Below, piece after piece: positions 31,916-39,449 of a DNA stretch of 49,339 bases. Position numbers and translations under genes: made by a program. Each line of letters starts with the position of its first letter. The stretch's first letter is position 1. The notes under the pieces are model-generated. The model had not been told where the DNA came from. It made no database searches and saw only the letters and a program-made list of their open reading frames with translations. Location of the stretch: IMG/VR virus record IMGVR_UViG_3300032236_001558, positions 1-49,339 of that record; one strand, given 5' to 3'. Source of the stretch: a virus.

Positions 31916-33219
31916 TAATTTTCATTCATTATTTGGGAGTTGGGATCCTCTGTGATCCTCATGTAACTATAATCTACTATAAATTTTTTATATGAATTTT
32001 TATATCCTTCGTCTCTATTTGCAAGTACCTTTATTTTATATTCATTATTGGAATACATTAAAGGATCCTGTATAATACCGAACATACCATCTACCGTTGC
32101 TACAAGGCCTGACGATTCTGAAGCAGAGTTCATAGAAAGATCTGTCGCGTCAAATTCAGATTGCTTCGTTTGTGTGGCAGTAACTATGGCCCATTCATTT
32201 CTTTGACCCATAGCTCTTAAATCCTCCGCTATCTGTTTAATCTTCATGTAGGTATTTTCAGTATTGGGATTTCTCCAGTTTTTCATAATGTTGATGTAGT
32301 CGATAACAACAATTTTAAATTTAATACCCTTTACCTCTTCTACTTTTCTGAGCCATTTTTCAACATCTAAAACAGAAGCCTGGCTGGTTCCGAATTCCTT
32401 GACATATAATTGTCCAGGAGTTGATAAATTATCAAATGCTAGGTTTCTGATTTTCTTTTTGATTATCTCGCCATCTTCCGTTGCATTATTGTATTCTGCC
32501 ATTTTAATACCAAGAAGATTTGATCCGACTCTCTTCATGTATTTTCTATCACTCAACTCTAAAGTGATAACTGCAACATTACTGGAAGCTCTAATAGCTT
32601 GTGCTGCAATATTTCCTAGCCATAATGTTTTACCAACCTTAGGCTGTCCAAGAAATACGTATAGATTTTTAGCAGAAAATCCACCACCGAGAACAAGATC
32701 TATAAAATCATATCCTGATGAGAATGTACTGGATTTAGGCTGCTTGTGATTTTCAGGATCGGTAAAATCCAATCCAAGATCAAAAGAAAAGTCTAAGCTA
32801 TTTCTTTCATTTACTATGGTTTTAAACGTATTAACAACGTCTTTAATATTCTCTGGACTAACCTCTGTTGATTTGATGTATGTGATTGCATCCATCGCAC
32901 TTTGCTCTAGATTCTTCCATTCAATCCACGATTCAGTATTCTCTCTTAACCACTCTGGATCATATTCACTCAGTTTTATATCAAATATGGTATCAACTTG
33001 ATTTTCAGGTAGCTTGTCGCCAAGTTTGAGCATTTTCACAATCTCCTTAACCTGCTGTGTGGAAGGTATCTGCGAATATTTCTTCCAGAAAGATTTTACA
33101 ATCTTAAATGCCTCCTGATATCTAACATCTTTGAAAAATGATGGCTTAGCCGATTCAACATAAATTGCATCGGAAACTATACTACAAAACCATACATTTT
33201 CTAAGTGGGAATTGACCAT
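31915..33219 (-). CDS. 41: Replicative DNA helicase, T4 gp41 / DnaB-like
   Basis: This hexameric helicase unwinds the fork and recruits primase. The 434 residues have an N-terminal helical domain and a RecA-like C-terminal domain: 'SGYDFIDLVLGGGFSAKNLY' before Walker A 'GQPKVGKTLW', then 'NVAVITLELSDRKYMKRVGS', Walker B 'KFKIVVIDYINIM' and 'TATQTKQSEFDATDLS' (motif H4 region). The size agrees with T4 gp41 (475) and DnaB. It lies two bases after the 97-residue gene, within the uvsX operon. Confidence 0.92.
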   Translation of the reverse strand: MVNSHLENVWFCSIVSDAIYVESAKPSFFKDVRYQEAFKIVKSFWKKYSQIPSTQQVKEIVKMLKLGDKLPENQVDTIFDIKLSEYDPEWLRENTESWIEWKNLEQSAMDAITYIKSTEVSPENIKDVVNTFKTIVNERNSLDFSFDLGLDFTDPENHKQPKSSTFSSGYDFIDLVLGGGFSAKNLYVFLGQPKVGKTLWLGNIAAQAIRASSNVAVITLELSDRKYMKRVGSNLLGIKMAEYNNATEDGEIIKKKIRNLAFDNLSTPGQLYVKEFGTSQASVLDVEKWLRKVEEVKGIKFKIVVIDYINIMKNWRNPNTENTYMKIKQIAEDLRAMGQRNEWAIVTATQTKQSEFDATDLSMNSASESSGLVATVDGMFGIIQDPLMYSNNEYKIKVLANRDEGYKNSYKKFIVDYSYMRITEDPNSQIMNEN

Positions 33220-33221
33220 AA

Positions 33222-33515
33222 TTAATAATGTGGGTTGTCTTTGATTTTATAAACTTTTTTAGTGCTTTGTTTAGATTTTTGTTTCTCGAAAATTCCTCTT
33301 TCTATAAGGGATTGCACCAATTCTCCGTGTTTGTTCTTTTCCCAACCCGATGGAAAAAAGGAGTTGAATGTTTGTTCGGAAAATTCTCCTTGAGGTCTTC
33401 CGTCGCGAACTAGATAACTATTTAGTTCAAATATAACATCCTCTTCAGTTGGGTATGATGGAAGATCTTTCCATATTCCCATGTGATATTTCATTTTGAT
33501 TTTATTCTTCTCCAT
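33222..33515 (-). CDS. Small basic hypothetical protein between uvsX and the helicase
   Basis: This 97-residue protein starts 'MEKNKIKMKYHMGIWKDLPS' and ends 'QKSKQSTKKVYKIKDNPHY'. The middle (TEEDVIFELNSYLV, 'FSEQTFNSFFPSGWEKNKHG', 'ELVQSLIERGIFEKQK') has winged-helix-like spacing and a basic tail, which suggests nucleic-acid binding. The start at 33515 overlaps uvsX by 14 bases. An internal ATG at 33494 would avoid the overlap. It could be a replication or recombination accessory protein, judged only from position. Confidence 0.65.
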   Translation of the reverse strand: MEKNKIKMKYHMGIWKDLPSYPTEEDVIFELNSYLVRDGRPQGEFSEQTFNSFFPSGWEKNKHGELVQSLIERGIFEKQKSKQSTKKVYKIKDNPHY

Positions 33516-34680
33516 CTTCTTCTGATTCTTCTCCGTTAACTATTGCATCAAGCTCGTTCATGTCAAATAAATCAGGCAATAAGAAGTGAGGTTTAATTGC
33601 TTTTTCGTCTATTTTTCTTAAAACCTCTTCTGTAAATACCTCAGGGGTAAATAACTGGGACGAGAAGATAGATTTTCCTAGGTGAGCAATTGCCCATTTA
33701 GTAGATGATGCGCTTGGTGTAAATTCCAATTCTCCTGTCTTTTTGTCAAGCTCTAGTTTTCCTCTTTCAATTCCGCAAATATCCCAAGAAACAAATTCTT
33801 CTAATCCAACATACGGATTCATACCATTAATGAAAGAGATATGGAATTTAGTAGGGTATGGTCTGGTGAATCTTGTTTTCTTTGGTGTTGATGTAACAAT
33901 GATACCTGTTTTTTTGTCATTACTGTCTTTAAGCTGTGCCTTAGACAACATAATAACATTACTCATAGAGAAGATAGGCCCGTCACCGCCAGAAGCTTCT
34001 TTTGTTGTCATGAAGCTACCGATACCTGCTGTTGTTGTGTGATTGGTACAGATCAATGGAATTCTAACACCTGTTAAATCTAATGTGATCTCTCTAAATA
34101 AACCTCTCATTTCCTTAGATCTAATACCCATATCCATTGCTGTTTTACCTTTTAAAGCGTCAGCAGATTCTTTCATTGTTGTAAGCATACCCAAGGAATC
34201 TAAAACTAATAGGATCTTAGGATCTGCTCCTTCTTTTCTTGCCTTTTTAATTTGATCAACTAAATTAGCAACGAAGATTTTGAAATCTGAAATAGATTTA
34301 ATTGGCTGATATCTAACAGTATTAGTATCTATACCGAATTTTTTTGCCATTGATCTATCAATAGCTCCTTCAGTGTCGCAATAGATGACGTTATATCCTT
34401 GTTTTTGTGATTCTCTCACAATATTCATACAAAGAAAGCTTTTACCAGTTTGCGGATCTCCTGCAATTCCCATTGATCTATTATTAGCGACACCTCCGAA
34501 AAGACTTCCGGAAAGCTGAGCATTCAAAACATAGTTTCCAGTTCCAATCCATTCAGTAACTTCGGAGAATTCATTCTCCTCTAAAATTGATCCTGCCTCA
34601 AATCCTTCAATTTTTGAAAGTTGTTTGTCAAGGTCTAAAAAAGAAAATTCTTTCTTAGATGTCGATTTTTCTTTAGCCAT
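33502..34680 (-). CDS. uvsX: UvsX recombinase, RecA-like
   Basis: This strand-exchange protein drives recombination-dependent replication. The 392 residues contain Walker A 'GDPQTGKS' at 74-81 ('MGIAGDPQTGKSFLC'), 'IYCDTEGAID' after it, Walker B 'KILLVLDSLGML', 'MDMGIRSKEMRGLFREIT', 'ICTNHTTTAGIGSFMTTKEA' and the DNA-binding loop region that follows. The length matches T4 UvsX (391). It opens the operon uvsX, 97-residue gene, gp41, 152-residue gene, gp47, gp46. An intrinsic terminator lies upstream at 34757-34791, so its promoter must lie between 34680 and 34757. Confidence 0.94.
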   Translation of the reverse strand: MAKEKSTSKKEFSFLDLDKQLSKIEGFEAGSILEENEFSEVTEWIGTGNYVLNAQLSGSLFGGVANNRSMGIAGDPQTGKSFLCMNIVRESQKQGYNVIYCDTEGAIDRSMAKKFGIDTNTVRYQPIKSISDFKIFVANLVDQIKKARKEGADPKILLVLDSLGMLTTMKESADALKGKTAMDMGIRSKEMRGLFREITLDLTGVRIPLICTNHTTTAGIGSFMTTKEASGGDGPIFSMSNVIMLSKAQLKDSNDKKTGIIVTSTPKKTRFTRPYPTKFHISFINGMNPYVGLEEFVSWDICGIERGKLELDKKTGELEFTPSASSTKWAIAHLGKSIFSSQLFTPEVFTEEVLRKIDEKAIKPHFLLPDLFDMNELDAIVNGEESEEDGEE

Positions 34681-34756
34681 AATTCATTAATTATTTAATC
34701 ATTATAGACAACAGAGTGATTAGATTTCCGTTTTTTTAGCAGTCATTTTGCATTAC

Positions 34757-34791
34757 GCACAAAAAAAGCAGGCATAAACCTGCTTTTTTAA
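34757..34791 (-). terminator. Intrinsic terminator after the small lipoprotein gene
   Basis: The minus strand reads AAAAAGCAGG, loop TTTATG, CCTGCTTTTTTT. The stem is symmetrical with A and T runs on both sides, so it could work on either strand. It separates the lipoprotein gene from the uvsX operon. Confidence 0.88.
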
Positions 34792-34805
34792 ATTAAGGGA
34801 CTTAA

Positions 34806-35009
34806 TTATTTTACTTCTTCAGTTTTCCATTCTTTCTTTGGTTCAGCTGTAGTTGCACTATCTGCTGGTATTTTAGCAGTAGAATCATTTGCAGAAACTG
34901 CAGATGAATCAACTTTAGCTGCTGTTGAATCTGTTGTTGCTCCGTTATTAGCTCCGCTTCCGCATGCTGTTAATGCTAAAACTGATAAAATTGCTAATGC
35001 TTTTTTCAT
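34806..35009 (-). CDS. Small secreted lipoprotein
   Basis: This 67-residue protein has a classical lipoprotein signal: basic start MKKA, hydrophobic core 'LAILSVLALTAC' with lipobox LTAC (Cys at residue 16), followed by a Ser/Thr/Ala/Asp-rich, probably disordered, tail. After signal peptidase II cleavage it would be a surface or periplasmic lipoprotein of about 50 residues. An AGATATATAA box lies about 24 bases upstream and a strong terminator follows, so it is a single-gene unit. A role in lysis or in altering the host envelope (superinfection immunity) is possible, but there is no direct evidence. Confidence 0.82.
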   Translation of the reverse strand: MKKALAILSVLALTACGSGANNGATTDSTAAKVDSSAVSANDSTAKIPADSATTAEPKKEWKTEEVK

Positions 35010-35032
35010 AATGTTTGTTTTTTATTTAGGTC

Positions 35033-35042
35033 TTATATATCT
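35033..35042 (-). promoter_or_regulatory. AGATATATAA box before the lipoprotein gene
   Basis: The minus-strand AGATATATAAGACCTAAATA shares ATATATAAGAC-TAAA with the region before the gene at 36259 (box at 36285-36294). This is an extended promoter-like similarity between two unrelated genes. Confidence 0.45.
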
Positions 35043-35058
35043 TTTTTACGCTCTTGTT

Positions 35059-35520
35059 TCATCTGCAAAGCTCATTAGCAACGCTAATAGCTATAAGGGT
35101 TTCTGGTTTTATTGCATAATTATAACCCATGCTTTCCATGTATCCGATAGCAGTCTTTACAATCATATTAGACCTGTATTTGGGGTTATTGTTATAATCC
35201 AGATCTATCTGATGTATATTAATACCTCCTTCCACCTTAAGGTAACCCGCAACGTCTATTGATCTTTGTAATTCTCCCCAGAGTTTAGTCCACATATCCT
35301 TTACTTTAGGTAGAACCTCCCTTTTATAGATAACATGAGCTCCTCTATTATCATATCTAAAAACAACTGTCGTCACATAAATAGTTTTTCCGGAATAGCT
35401 CTGACTGTCGCATCCGACATATATTTTTGTCTGTGGTCTTTTTTCCAATACGTTTTTAACGTATTTTAGTAAGTCCACAGTCTCGTTACTCCCGATCTTT
35501 CTAAAAGCCCTCGCTGACAT
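35059..35520 (-). CDS. RNase H-like protein of the YkuK/DUF458 family
   Basis: The DUF458 (YkuK) family has a predicted RNase H-like nuclease fold. This 153-residue protein shows the family start 'KIYVGCDSQSYSGKTIYVTT' with the catalytic-type Asp in 'GCDSQ', then 'VVFRYDNRGAHVIYKREVLP', 'GGINIHQIDLDYNNNPKYRS' with a second acidic cluster, and a C-terminal helix 'GYNYAIKPETLIAISVAN'. It could process RNA-DNA hybrids or structured RNA. It lies 11 bases after a small unknown gene. The family call is by motif recognition. Confidence 0.75.
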   Translation of the reverse strand: MSARAFRKIGSNETVDLLKYVKNVLEKRPQTKIYVGCDSQSYSGKTIYVTTVVFRYDNRGAHVIYKREVLPKVKDMWTKLWGELQRSIDVAGYLKVEGGINIHQIDLDYNNNPKYRSNMIVKTAIGYMESMGYNYAIKPETLIAISVANELCR

Positions 35521-35531
35521 TTGTTATCTTT

Positions 35532-35801
35532 CTATTTTCTGGTAAATTTTTCCTGGAATATGTGTCCTGCTACAAACCATTGTGATTCATCTTCGTTCTT
35601 TTTTAAAAAGAATGTCGCATCACTTATTTGACCTATTAGCGTGTATTCTTCATTTTCACAAACAAATGTTGCATCAAGATCATCCATCTTATATGGCCAT
35701 TTTGAAATGAATTTTGTTGCATTTCTTTCGAAATAATCTCTGTAATACTTCTGAAGGTCTTTTTCGATGCTTTTAACTTTTCTGAAATTACGATCGGTCA
35801 T
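35532..35801 (-). CDS. Small hypothetical protein
   Basis: This 89-residue protein starts 'MTDRNFRKVKSIEKDLQKYY' and has a C-terminal beta-rich half ('TFVCENEEYTLIGQISDATF', then 'FLKKNEDESQWFVAGHIFQE'). It has no signal or membrane segment. It is followed 11 bases later by the YkuK-like gene, with which it is probably co-transcribed. The family is not recognised. Confidence 0.65.
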   Translation of the reverse strand: MTDRNFRKVKSIEKDLQKYYRDYFERNATKFISKWPYKMDDLDATFVCENEEYTLIGQISDATFFLKKNEDESQWFVAGHIFQEKFTRK

Positions 35802-35827
35802 GTTTTTTACGTTTAGCTATTATACAA

Positions 35828-35856
35828 TAAAAAAGCCCCGGGGTTTCCGAGGCTTT
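35828..35856 (-). terminator. Intrinsic terminator after the 127-residue gene
   Basis: The minus strand reads AAAGCCTCGG, loop AAACC, CCGGGGCTTT, then TTTATTG (10 bp, one G-U pair). Confidence 0.88.
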
Positions 35857-35875
35857 CAAATATTAGTTAAAAAAA

Positions 35876-36259
35876 TTAATCTTTATACTTGTAATAATTA
35901 AATACCTCTTCAATATCATCAGCTGATGTTGTGATGTGATCAACAGCCCATTGTTCAACCTTTCCTGATGCTTGTACCATCGAGATTAATTGATTAGCCT
36001 GATCTGCTATCTTTTTAAGATTAGTGATTACCATATAAGGTCTTGGAGCGTTATCCTCTACCTCTAAATGTGCAGGGACCTCAGTTGAGAATGTATCTGT
36101 TGCTGGCTCTTCCGCTGGAAATTCATCGGTAGAATCAGTTTCTGTATCAGCACCCATATCTGTATCATCAGATACCGCTGGTGTGTTTAAATCGTCCTCT
36201 TGAGTTGCTTTGGAGATTCTATCTTTTTTATAATCCTCCATTGGTTTTAAATTCTGCAT
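35876..36259 (-). CDS. Acidic hypothetical protein
   Basis: The first 70 residues of this 127-residue protein are strongly acidic and low-complexity ('DDTDMGADTETDSTDEFPAE'), probably disordered. The last 55 form a helical domain ('RPYMVITNLKKIADQANQLI' and 'QWAVDHITTSADDIEEVFNY'), which resembles small phage proteins found beside virion genes. The start may be residue 1 or 7 (both Met). It has its own promoter-like box (36285-36294) and terminator, so it is a single-gene unit that may be made in quantity. Confidence 0.68.
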   Translation of the reverse strand: MQNLKPMEDYKKDRISKATQEDDLNTPAVSDDTDMGADTETDSTDEFPAEEPATDTFSTEVPAHLEVEDNAPRPYMVITNLKKIADQANQLISMVQASGKVEQWAVDHITTSADDIEEVFNYYKYKD

Positions 36260-36284
36260 AGAATGTTTTATATTTCTTTACGTC

Positions 36285-36294
36285 TTATATATTC
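36285..36294 (-). promoter_or_regulatory. GAATATATAA box before the acidic gene
   Basis: The minus-strand GAATATATAAGACGTAAAG lies about 25 bases before the ATG at 36259 and resembles the region before the lipoprotein gene (35033-35042). Confidence 0.45.
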
Positions 36295-36326
36295 CTTCTC
36301 AATATAATTTCCCGTAAAAAATGGTC

Positions 36327-36554
36327 TTATTGCTTACATTTTTTTAAAACTGAGCAAATTAAAGCACATTTTTCATATTCTTCCTCACCAGAAAAATATG
36401 ATAGCATAGACTCTAGTGTGCTTTTGCAATCATTTTTGGAAAGAATGTAGTCAATATTAGGAGATTTTAGGCATTCGTACAAATCATTATATGCTTCTGC
36501 AATAGATTCATCTATATAGCAGATTTTCTCATCGATTTTATTTATATTTTCCAT
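36327..36554 (-). CDS. Small Cys-containing hypothetical protein
   Basis: This 75-residue helical acidic protein has five Cys (in 'KICYIDESIAEAYNDLYECL', 'SKNDCKSTLES' and 'YEKCALICSVLKKCKQ'), which could give a metal site or disulphides, but there is no signal peptide. A TATATTTG box (Bacteroidota -7 type) ends only five bases before its ATG. The family is not recognised. Confidence 0.62.
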   Translation of the reverse strand: MENINKIDEKICYIDESIAEAYNDLYECLKSPNIDYILSKNDCKSTLESMLSYFSGEEEYEKCALICSVLKKCKQ

Positions 36555-36559
36555 GACCC

Positions 36560-36567
36560 AAATATAC
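36560..36567 (-). promoter_or_regulatory. TATATTTG, Bacteroidota-type -7 box
   Basis: The minus strand reads TATATTTG five bases before the ATG at 36554. The octamer is the same as at 14797-14804. If it is a functional promoter, the transcript would be nearly leaderless. Confidence 0.35.
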
Positions 36568-36601
36568 TAGGATTTTTGCTAATAAAAAAATGCACATACA
36601 C

Positions 36602-36625
36602 AAAAAACCCACCAATAAGGCGGGT
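36602..36625 (-). terminator. Intrinsic terminator after the zinc-ribbon gene
   Basis: The minus strand reads ACCCGCC, loop TTATT, GGTGGGT, then TTTTTG (7 bp, one G-U pair). Confidence 0.82.
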
Positions 36626-36648
36626 CCTTTGTCACGAGTTAAAGCCAT

Positions 36649-37476
36649 TTAGAATTTATTACCACAGGTTGGACAGAATTTCCAATCCTGCTTGTTTCTG
36701 GTACCGCATTCTGTGCAGTATGATCTTATTTCTTTAGCCTCTACATTCTTTTGGCTAATTGGTAGAATTTGATATTCCACTGCATTAGCATAGTAGGAAT
36801 TGAAATTACCATTGGCATTTTGAAAATCCTGGCTGGATTTAGATCCTGCTTCCACCCTACCAGTTTCTATAGAATCCGCTCTTTTATTAAGGGGTTCGTT
36901 TCTTAAAACAGAGGATGTAAACAAAGAAGTATCCTTGATACCCCTATCGGTAGTTCCGAGGCTCTGATTATAGAAGGTATTGAAGTTTCCCGAAGTTGTA
37001 TTACCTAAACCTGTAAGTGTATAGGTTCCTGATCCTGTGAATGTAGAATTTGTATTAGTCCATGTCACGGTGCTACCGCTCCCTGAATAAAATCCAGAAT
37101 ATGGAAGAACCTCATCGTAAAATTCAATTTTAACTAAACCATTATTAGCAATGGCTTCTTTAACCTCCTGAGAATTATTTACCTTATAGGTAGAAAATTT
37201 AAATTTTTCAGGCGAGTCCAAAAATCTTTCTAAAAAGACTCTTTGACCTGGATTTAGAATAATACCTCTTTCAGATATTCTTTTTCCATTAATGCTAATC
37301 TTAGCTAATACTGGGGATGTTTTTGGATTGAAAAGTTCAATCTCGAATTCGTCTCCATCATTAAGATAAACTTGATCTTTTAATGCTGGATAAACCTTTA
37401 AGCGGTTTTTCTTTTTTGTAATTTGGGCAACACACGGCTTACCGCTGTAGAACCCACTTGTTGAAGTGATGTACAT
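36649..37476 (-). CDS. Zinc-ribbon protein behind a structured leader
   Basis: I set the start at the ATG at 37476 (MYITSTSGFYSGKP), giving 275 residues, because an upstream in-frame GTG at 37527 lies inside a hairpin. The N-terminal half is beta-rich ('VYPALKDQVYLNDGDEFEIE', 'SINGKRISERGIILNPGQRV'), and a Gly/Ser/Thr/Asn-rich middle region follows. The C terminus is a double-zinc-ribbon type CxxC-x(13)-CxxC motif ('YCTECGTRNKQDWKFCPTCG'). The function is unknown; binding to nucleic acid or a partner through the ribbon is a reasonable guess. An unusually long leader with several hairpins lies upstream, and an intrinsic terminator lies downstream. Confidence 0.7.
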   Translation of the reverse strand: MYITSTSGFYSGKPCVAQITKKKNRLKVYPALKDQVYLNDGDEFEIELFNPKTSPVLAKISINGKRISERGIILNPGQRVFLERFLDSPEKFKFSTYKVNNSQEVKEAIANNGLVKIEFYDEVLPYSGFYSGSGSTVTWTNTNSTFTGSGTYTLTGLGNTTSGNFNTFYNQSLGTTDRGIKDTSLFTSSVLRNEPLNKRADSIETGRVEAGSKSSQDFQNANGNFNSYYANAVEYQILPISQKNVEAKEIRSYCTECGTRNKQDWKFCPTCGNKF

Positions 37477-37500
37477 GATTTGTTCACTTATATTTAGCAA

Positions 37501-37571
37501 CTTCCTTCGTGTCCCTCGTAAAGACACTCCAGGGCTTGTGGACCCGGAAGCAACTTAGAGTAAGCCTCTAA
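37501..37571 (-). promoter_or_regulatory. Structured 5' leader RNA (cluster of hairpins) before the zinc-ribbon gene
   Basis: On the minus strand the order is TTAGAG-GCTTA-CTCTAA (perfect 6 bp hairpin), then an outer stem CTTCC/GGAAG enclosing two hairpins, TCCA-CAAGCCC-TGGA and GTGTC-TTTACGAGG-GACAC. This three-way junction ends 24 bases before the ATG at 37476. A TAATATATAG box lies directly upstream (37579-37588), so the leader would be about 100 nt. This suggests cis-regulation or a protein-binding site. No known riboswitch class is recognised. Confidence 0.5.
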
Positions 37572-37578
37572 ATCATTA

Positions 37579-37588
37579 CTATATATTA
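37579..37588 (-). promoter_or_regulatory. TAATATATAG box before the structured leader
   Basis: The minus-strand decamer TAATATATAG would place the transcription start at about 37572, exactly at the beginning of the hairpin cluster. Confidence 0.4.
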
Positions 37589-37606
37589 TAATTGGGGATA
37601 TTTGTT

Positions 37607-38032
37607 TCAAATTCCTGATTCAGAAACAGAAACTATTTGTTGATGAACCCTTCCAAGAGAGGAGGTTAATTTATTGTTTATTTTCCTTTCGACAGCTCTT
37701 TTTCTAGATTCTAGATGATTTAGAAATCTTTTAGTTAAATCATAGGTGATAACTGTTGGAATTGAAATATCGTAAGAGTACAGACCATTTGTTACAATTA
37801 TTCTATCGCTCTCTATGCGACAAATTATTTCATTGTATTCTATAAAAAATGTTCCAGATATAGCAGAATACACCAGTTTAGATTGGGAATGTGACATTAA
37901 ATAGTTTGTTATATCAACTATCTTTAATTGATTATCCTTAAGTTCAGTTCTGGCCTTCTTGAAAGATGACTTTCTTTTTTTACTCAGATATTTCTTTATC
38001 TTGTACCAGATTAGGAGTTTGATCCGCTTCAT
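37607..38032 (-). CDS. Small basic hypothetical protein
   Basis: I use the ATG at 38032 (MKRIKLLIWYKI; 141 residues). Two in-frame TTG codons lie just before it. The N terminus is strongly basic ('KKYLSKKRKSSFKKARTELK'), then comes a beta-rich middle ('KLVYSAISGTFFIEYNEIIC', 'RIESDRIIVTNGLYSYDISI') and a basic helical C terminus. The composition suggests nucleic-acid binding. It overlaps the end of the deoxyribonucleotidase gene by 53 bases, so the two are co-transcribed. The family is not recognised. Confidence 0.65.
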   Translation of the reverse strand: MKRIKLLIWYKIKKYLSKKRKSSFKKARTELKDNQLKIVDITNYLMSHSQSKLVYSAISGTFFIEYNEIICRIESDRIIVTNGLYSYDISIPTVITYDLTKRFLNHLESRKRAVERKINNKLTSSLGRVHQQIVSVSESGI

Positions 38033-38522
38033 CAACAATTTCTTTAGTTAGTAAATAATTCAAAACTTCTTTCCATGATGGAAATTTTTCAGTTCCAAAA
38101 TGAATGTGTTCACCCTCGAAATCTGCAACACCATTAGCTATTCTATCATCTATTAAATAATCACCTTTTAATAATCCCTTATTGTGAGAGAGTATTAATT
38201 TTTTATTTGCGCTCTTGCCAAGATATTTTTGTACCCAAATTCTTTTGTCTGTCCATGCATAGGTGTTAGACCACATTGCAGTTGAAAGGATATAGGTATC
38301 ATATTTTGCTTGAAGTGATTGCCATGCCTCAATAGCTCCTGGCATAGGATCAAGATCTTTAAAAGCGAATGCGTGATTAAATGCCTGGAATTGATTTATG
38401 CCTTTGGACATTAATTCCTCGTGTCTTTTATCAAAATCACATAATACCCCGTCCATATCAACATAGACTACGGGCTTTCCTGTTTTTAAGGAAGCTCTAA
38501 GATATGCTGGGTTGTCGCTCAT
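37980..38522 (-). CDS. 5'(3')-deoxyribonucleotidase, HAD superfamily
   Basis: This enzyme dephosphorylates deoxyribonucleoside monophosphates and so shapes the nucleotide pool. The 180 residues show HAD motif I 'VYVDMDGVLCDFD' (nucleophile Asp and acid/base Asp), a cap region 'FNHAFAFKDLDPMPGAIEAW', motif II 'YILSTAMWSN', and motifs III/IV 'KGDYLIDDRIANGVADFEGE'. This order is typical of the NT5C type found in phages and Bacteroidota. It stands near the TS-like gene and may supply or recycle pyrimidine deoxynucleosides. Confidence 0.88.
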   Translation of the reverse strand: MSDNPAYLRASLKTGKPVVYVDMDGVLCDFDKRHEELMSKGINQFQAFNHAFAFKDLDPMPGAIEAWQSLQAKYDTYILSTAMWSNTYAWTDKRIWVQKYLGKSANKKLILSHNKGLLKGDYLIDDRIANGVADFEGEHIHFGTEKFPSWKEVLNYLLTKEIVDEADQTPNLVQDKEISE

Positions 38523-38580
38523 TGTTATATTTTTTAGTCTGGCGTAAATATAAAAGCATTAATCGAGAGATAAAAATGTT

Positions 38581-39366
38581 TTACTTTTTCTTTAATAAGA
38601 ATTTTTCATGCTTGAATGCATGTAATGATGTTATATGCATCGTATACATCCCAGGCTTCACGTCATTCCATGAATCCGGATCTTTCTCTCTTAATCTTTC
38701 AAGAAGCCAAATAACCTTTCTACATGCTAAATAAATGTCATCTCTAAAGTGTCTAAAGAAATCGCATGATCTAATATAATAAACAATATGCAAATAGTTA
38801 TGTCTTCTGATAAAATGATATCCAATAGTACAGGGTACTCTTTCTCCATTAGCCCCGCCAGTATCTTCAGGAAACCAAATAGGCAGGAATGCCTGTCTGG
38901 TGAAAGGTTCTTTTAACATTAGATCTATAACATCGTTAAAATCCCCATAATTAAATCTAATTCCTTTATGTGGATCTTCTGTTACACTCTTTTCGGCATA
39001 TTTAGGCCAAATCCTTTCTGGATATGTGTGTGAGAATTTTGCAGTTCCTCCAAACTCAGCATTATTCTTTTGAGCGAATGGCCACCAATTATGTGACGGG
39101 GGAGGATTTAAAGGTAATCCGCCAACTCTTTCCTCGAAATGATCGTCTGCCCACGGGAGGTTTGGAGATATCTGTTTGACTAACTCTGGTATATCTTCCA
39201 CCATAGTGCATGTAAATGAATGGTTTAAGATCTCAATCATAGCGAATTTATCGTCATGTTTTATATCTTTACCTTGCCATTTTTCTGTATGAACCTCATA
39301 GCAGAAATCATGCATTTTCTCTTTTGTCCAATCAATAGCTGCGTTAAATTTTCCAAAAACCTTCAT
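38581..39366 (-). CDS. Thymidylate synthase superfamily, dCMP hydroxymethylase-like
   Basis: Members of this superfamily transfer a one-carbon unit from methylene-tetrahydrofolate to C5 of dUMP or dCMP. This 261-residue protein has the conserved 'FTRQAFLPIWFPEDTGG', catalytic Cys179 in 'ERVPCTIGYHF', the phosphate-binding 'YYIRSCDFFRHFRDDIYLAC' and the C-terminal 'GMYTMHITSLHAFKHE'. In TS the position in 'RSxDxFLGxPFNI' is Asn and reads dUMP. Here the aligned residue is Asp210, as in T4 dCMP hydroxymethylase gp42. This points to dCMP as substrate and hence hydroxymethylated cytosine, which is inference from a hand alignment. An ordinary phage TS remains possible. Confidence 0.75.
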   Translation of the reverse strand: MKVFGKFNAAIDWTKEKMHDFCYEVHTEKWQGKDIKHDDKFAMIEILNHSFTCTMVEDIPELVKQISPNLPWADDHFEERVGGLPLNPPPSHNWWPFAQKNNAEFGGTAKFSHTYPERIWPKYAEKSVTEDPHKGIRFNYGDFNDVIDLMLKEPFTRQAFLPIWFPEDTGGANGERVPCTIGYHFIRRHNYLHIVYYIRSCDFFRHFRDDIYLACRKVIWLLERLREKDPDSWNDVKPGMYTMHITSLHAFKHEKFLLKKK

Positions 39367-39436
39367 TATCGTGTTTTATCTTGTATTTCTATCCCAAAAC
39401 AAAGGAAATATTTCAAACACTGCTTGTTTATTTTTT

Positions 39437-39446
39437 GATATATAAG
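39437..39446 (+). promoter_or_regulatory. GATATATAAG box before the plus-strand operon
   Basis: The plus-strand decamer GATATATAAG lies three bases before the ATG at 39450. It is the only copy I placed on the plus strand, and it starts the single plus-strand multi-gene operon. Confidence 0.4.
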
Positions 39447-39449
39447 AAA

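Noticed and set aside
35011-35262. Plus-strand 83-residue hydrophobic frame
   Set aside because: It lies antisense to the YkuK-like gene and has no independent support. AT-rich antisense frames often look membrane-like.
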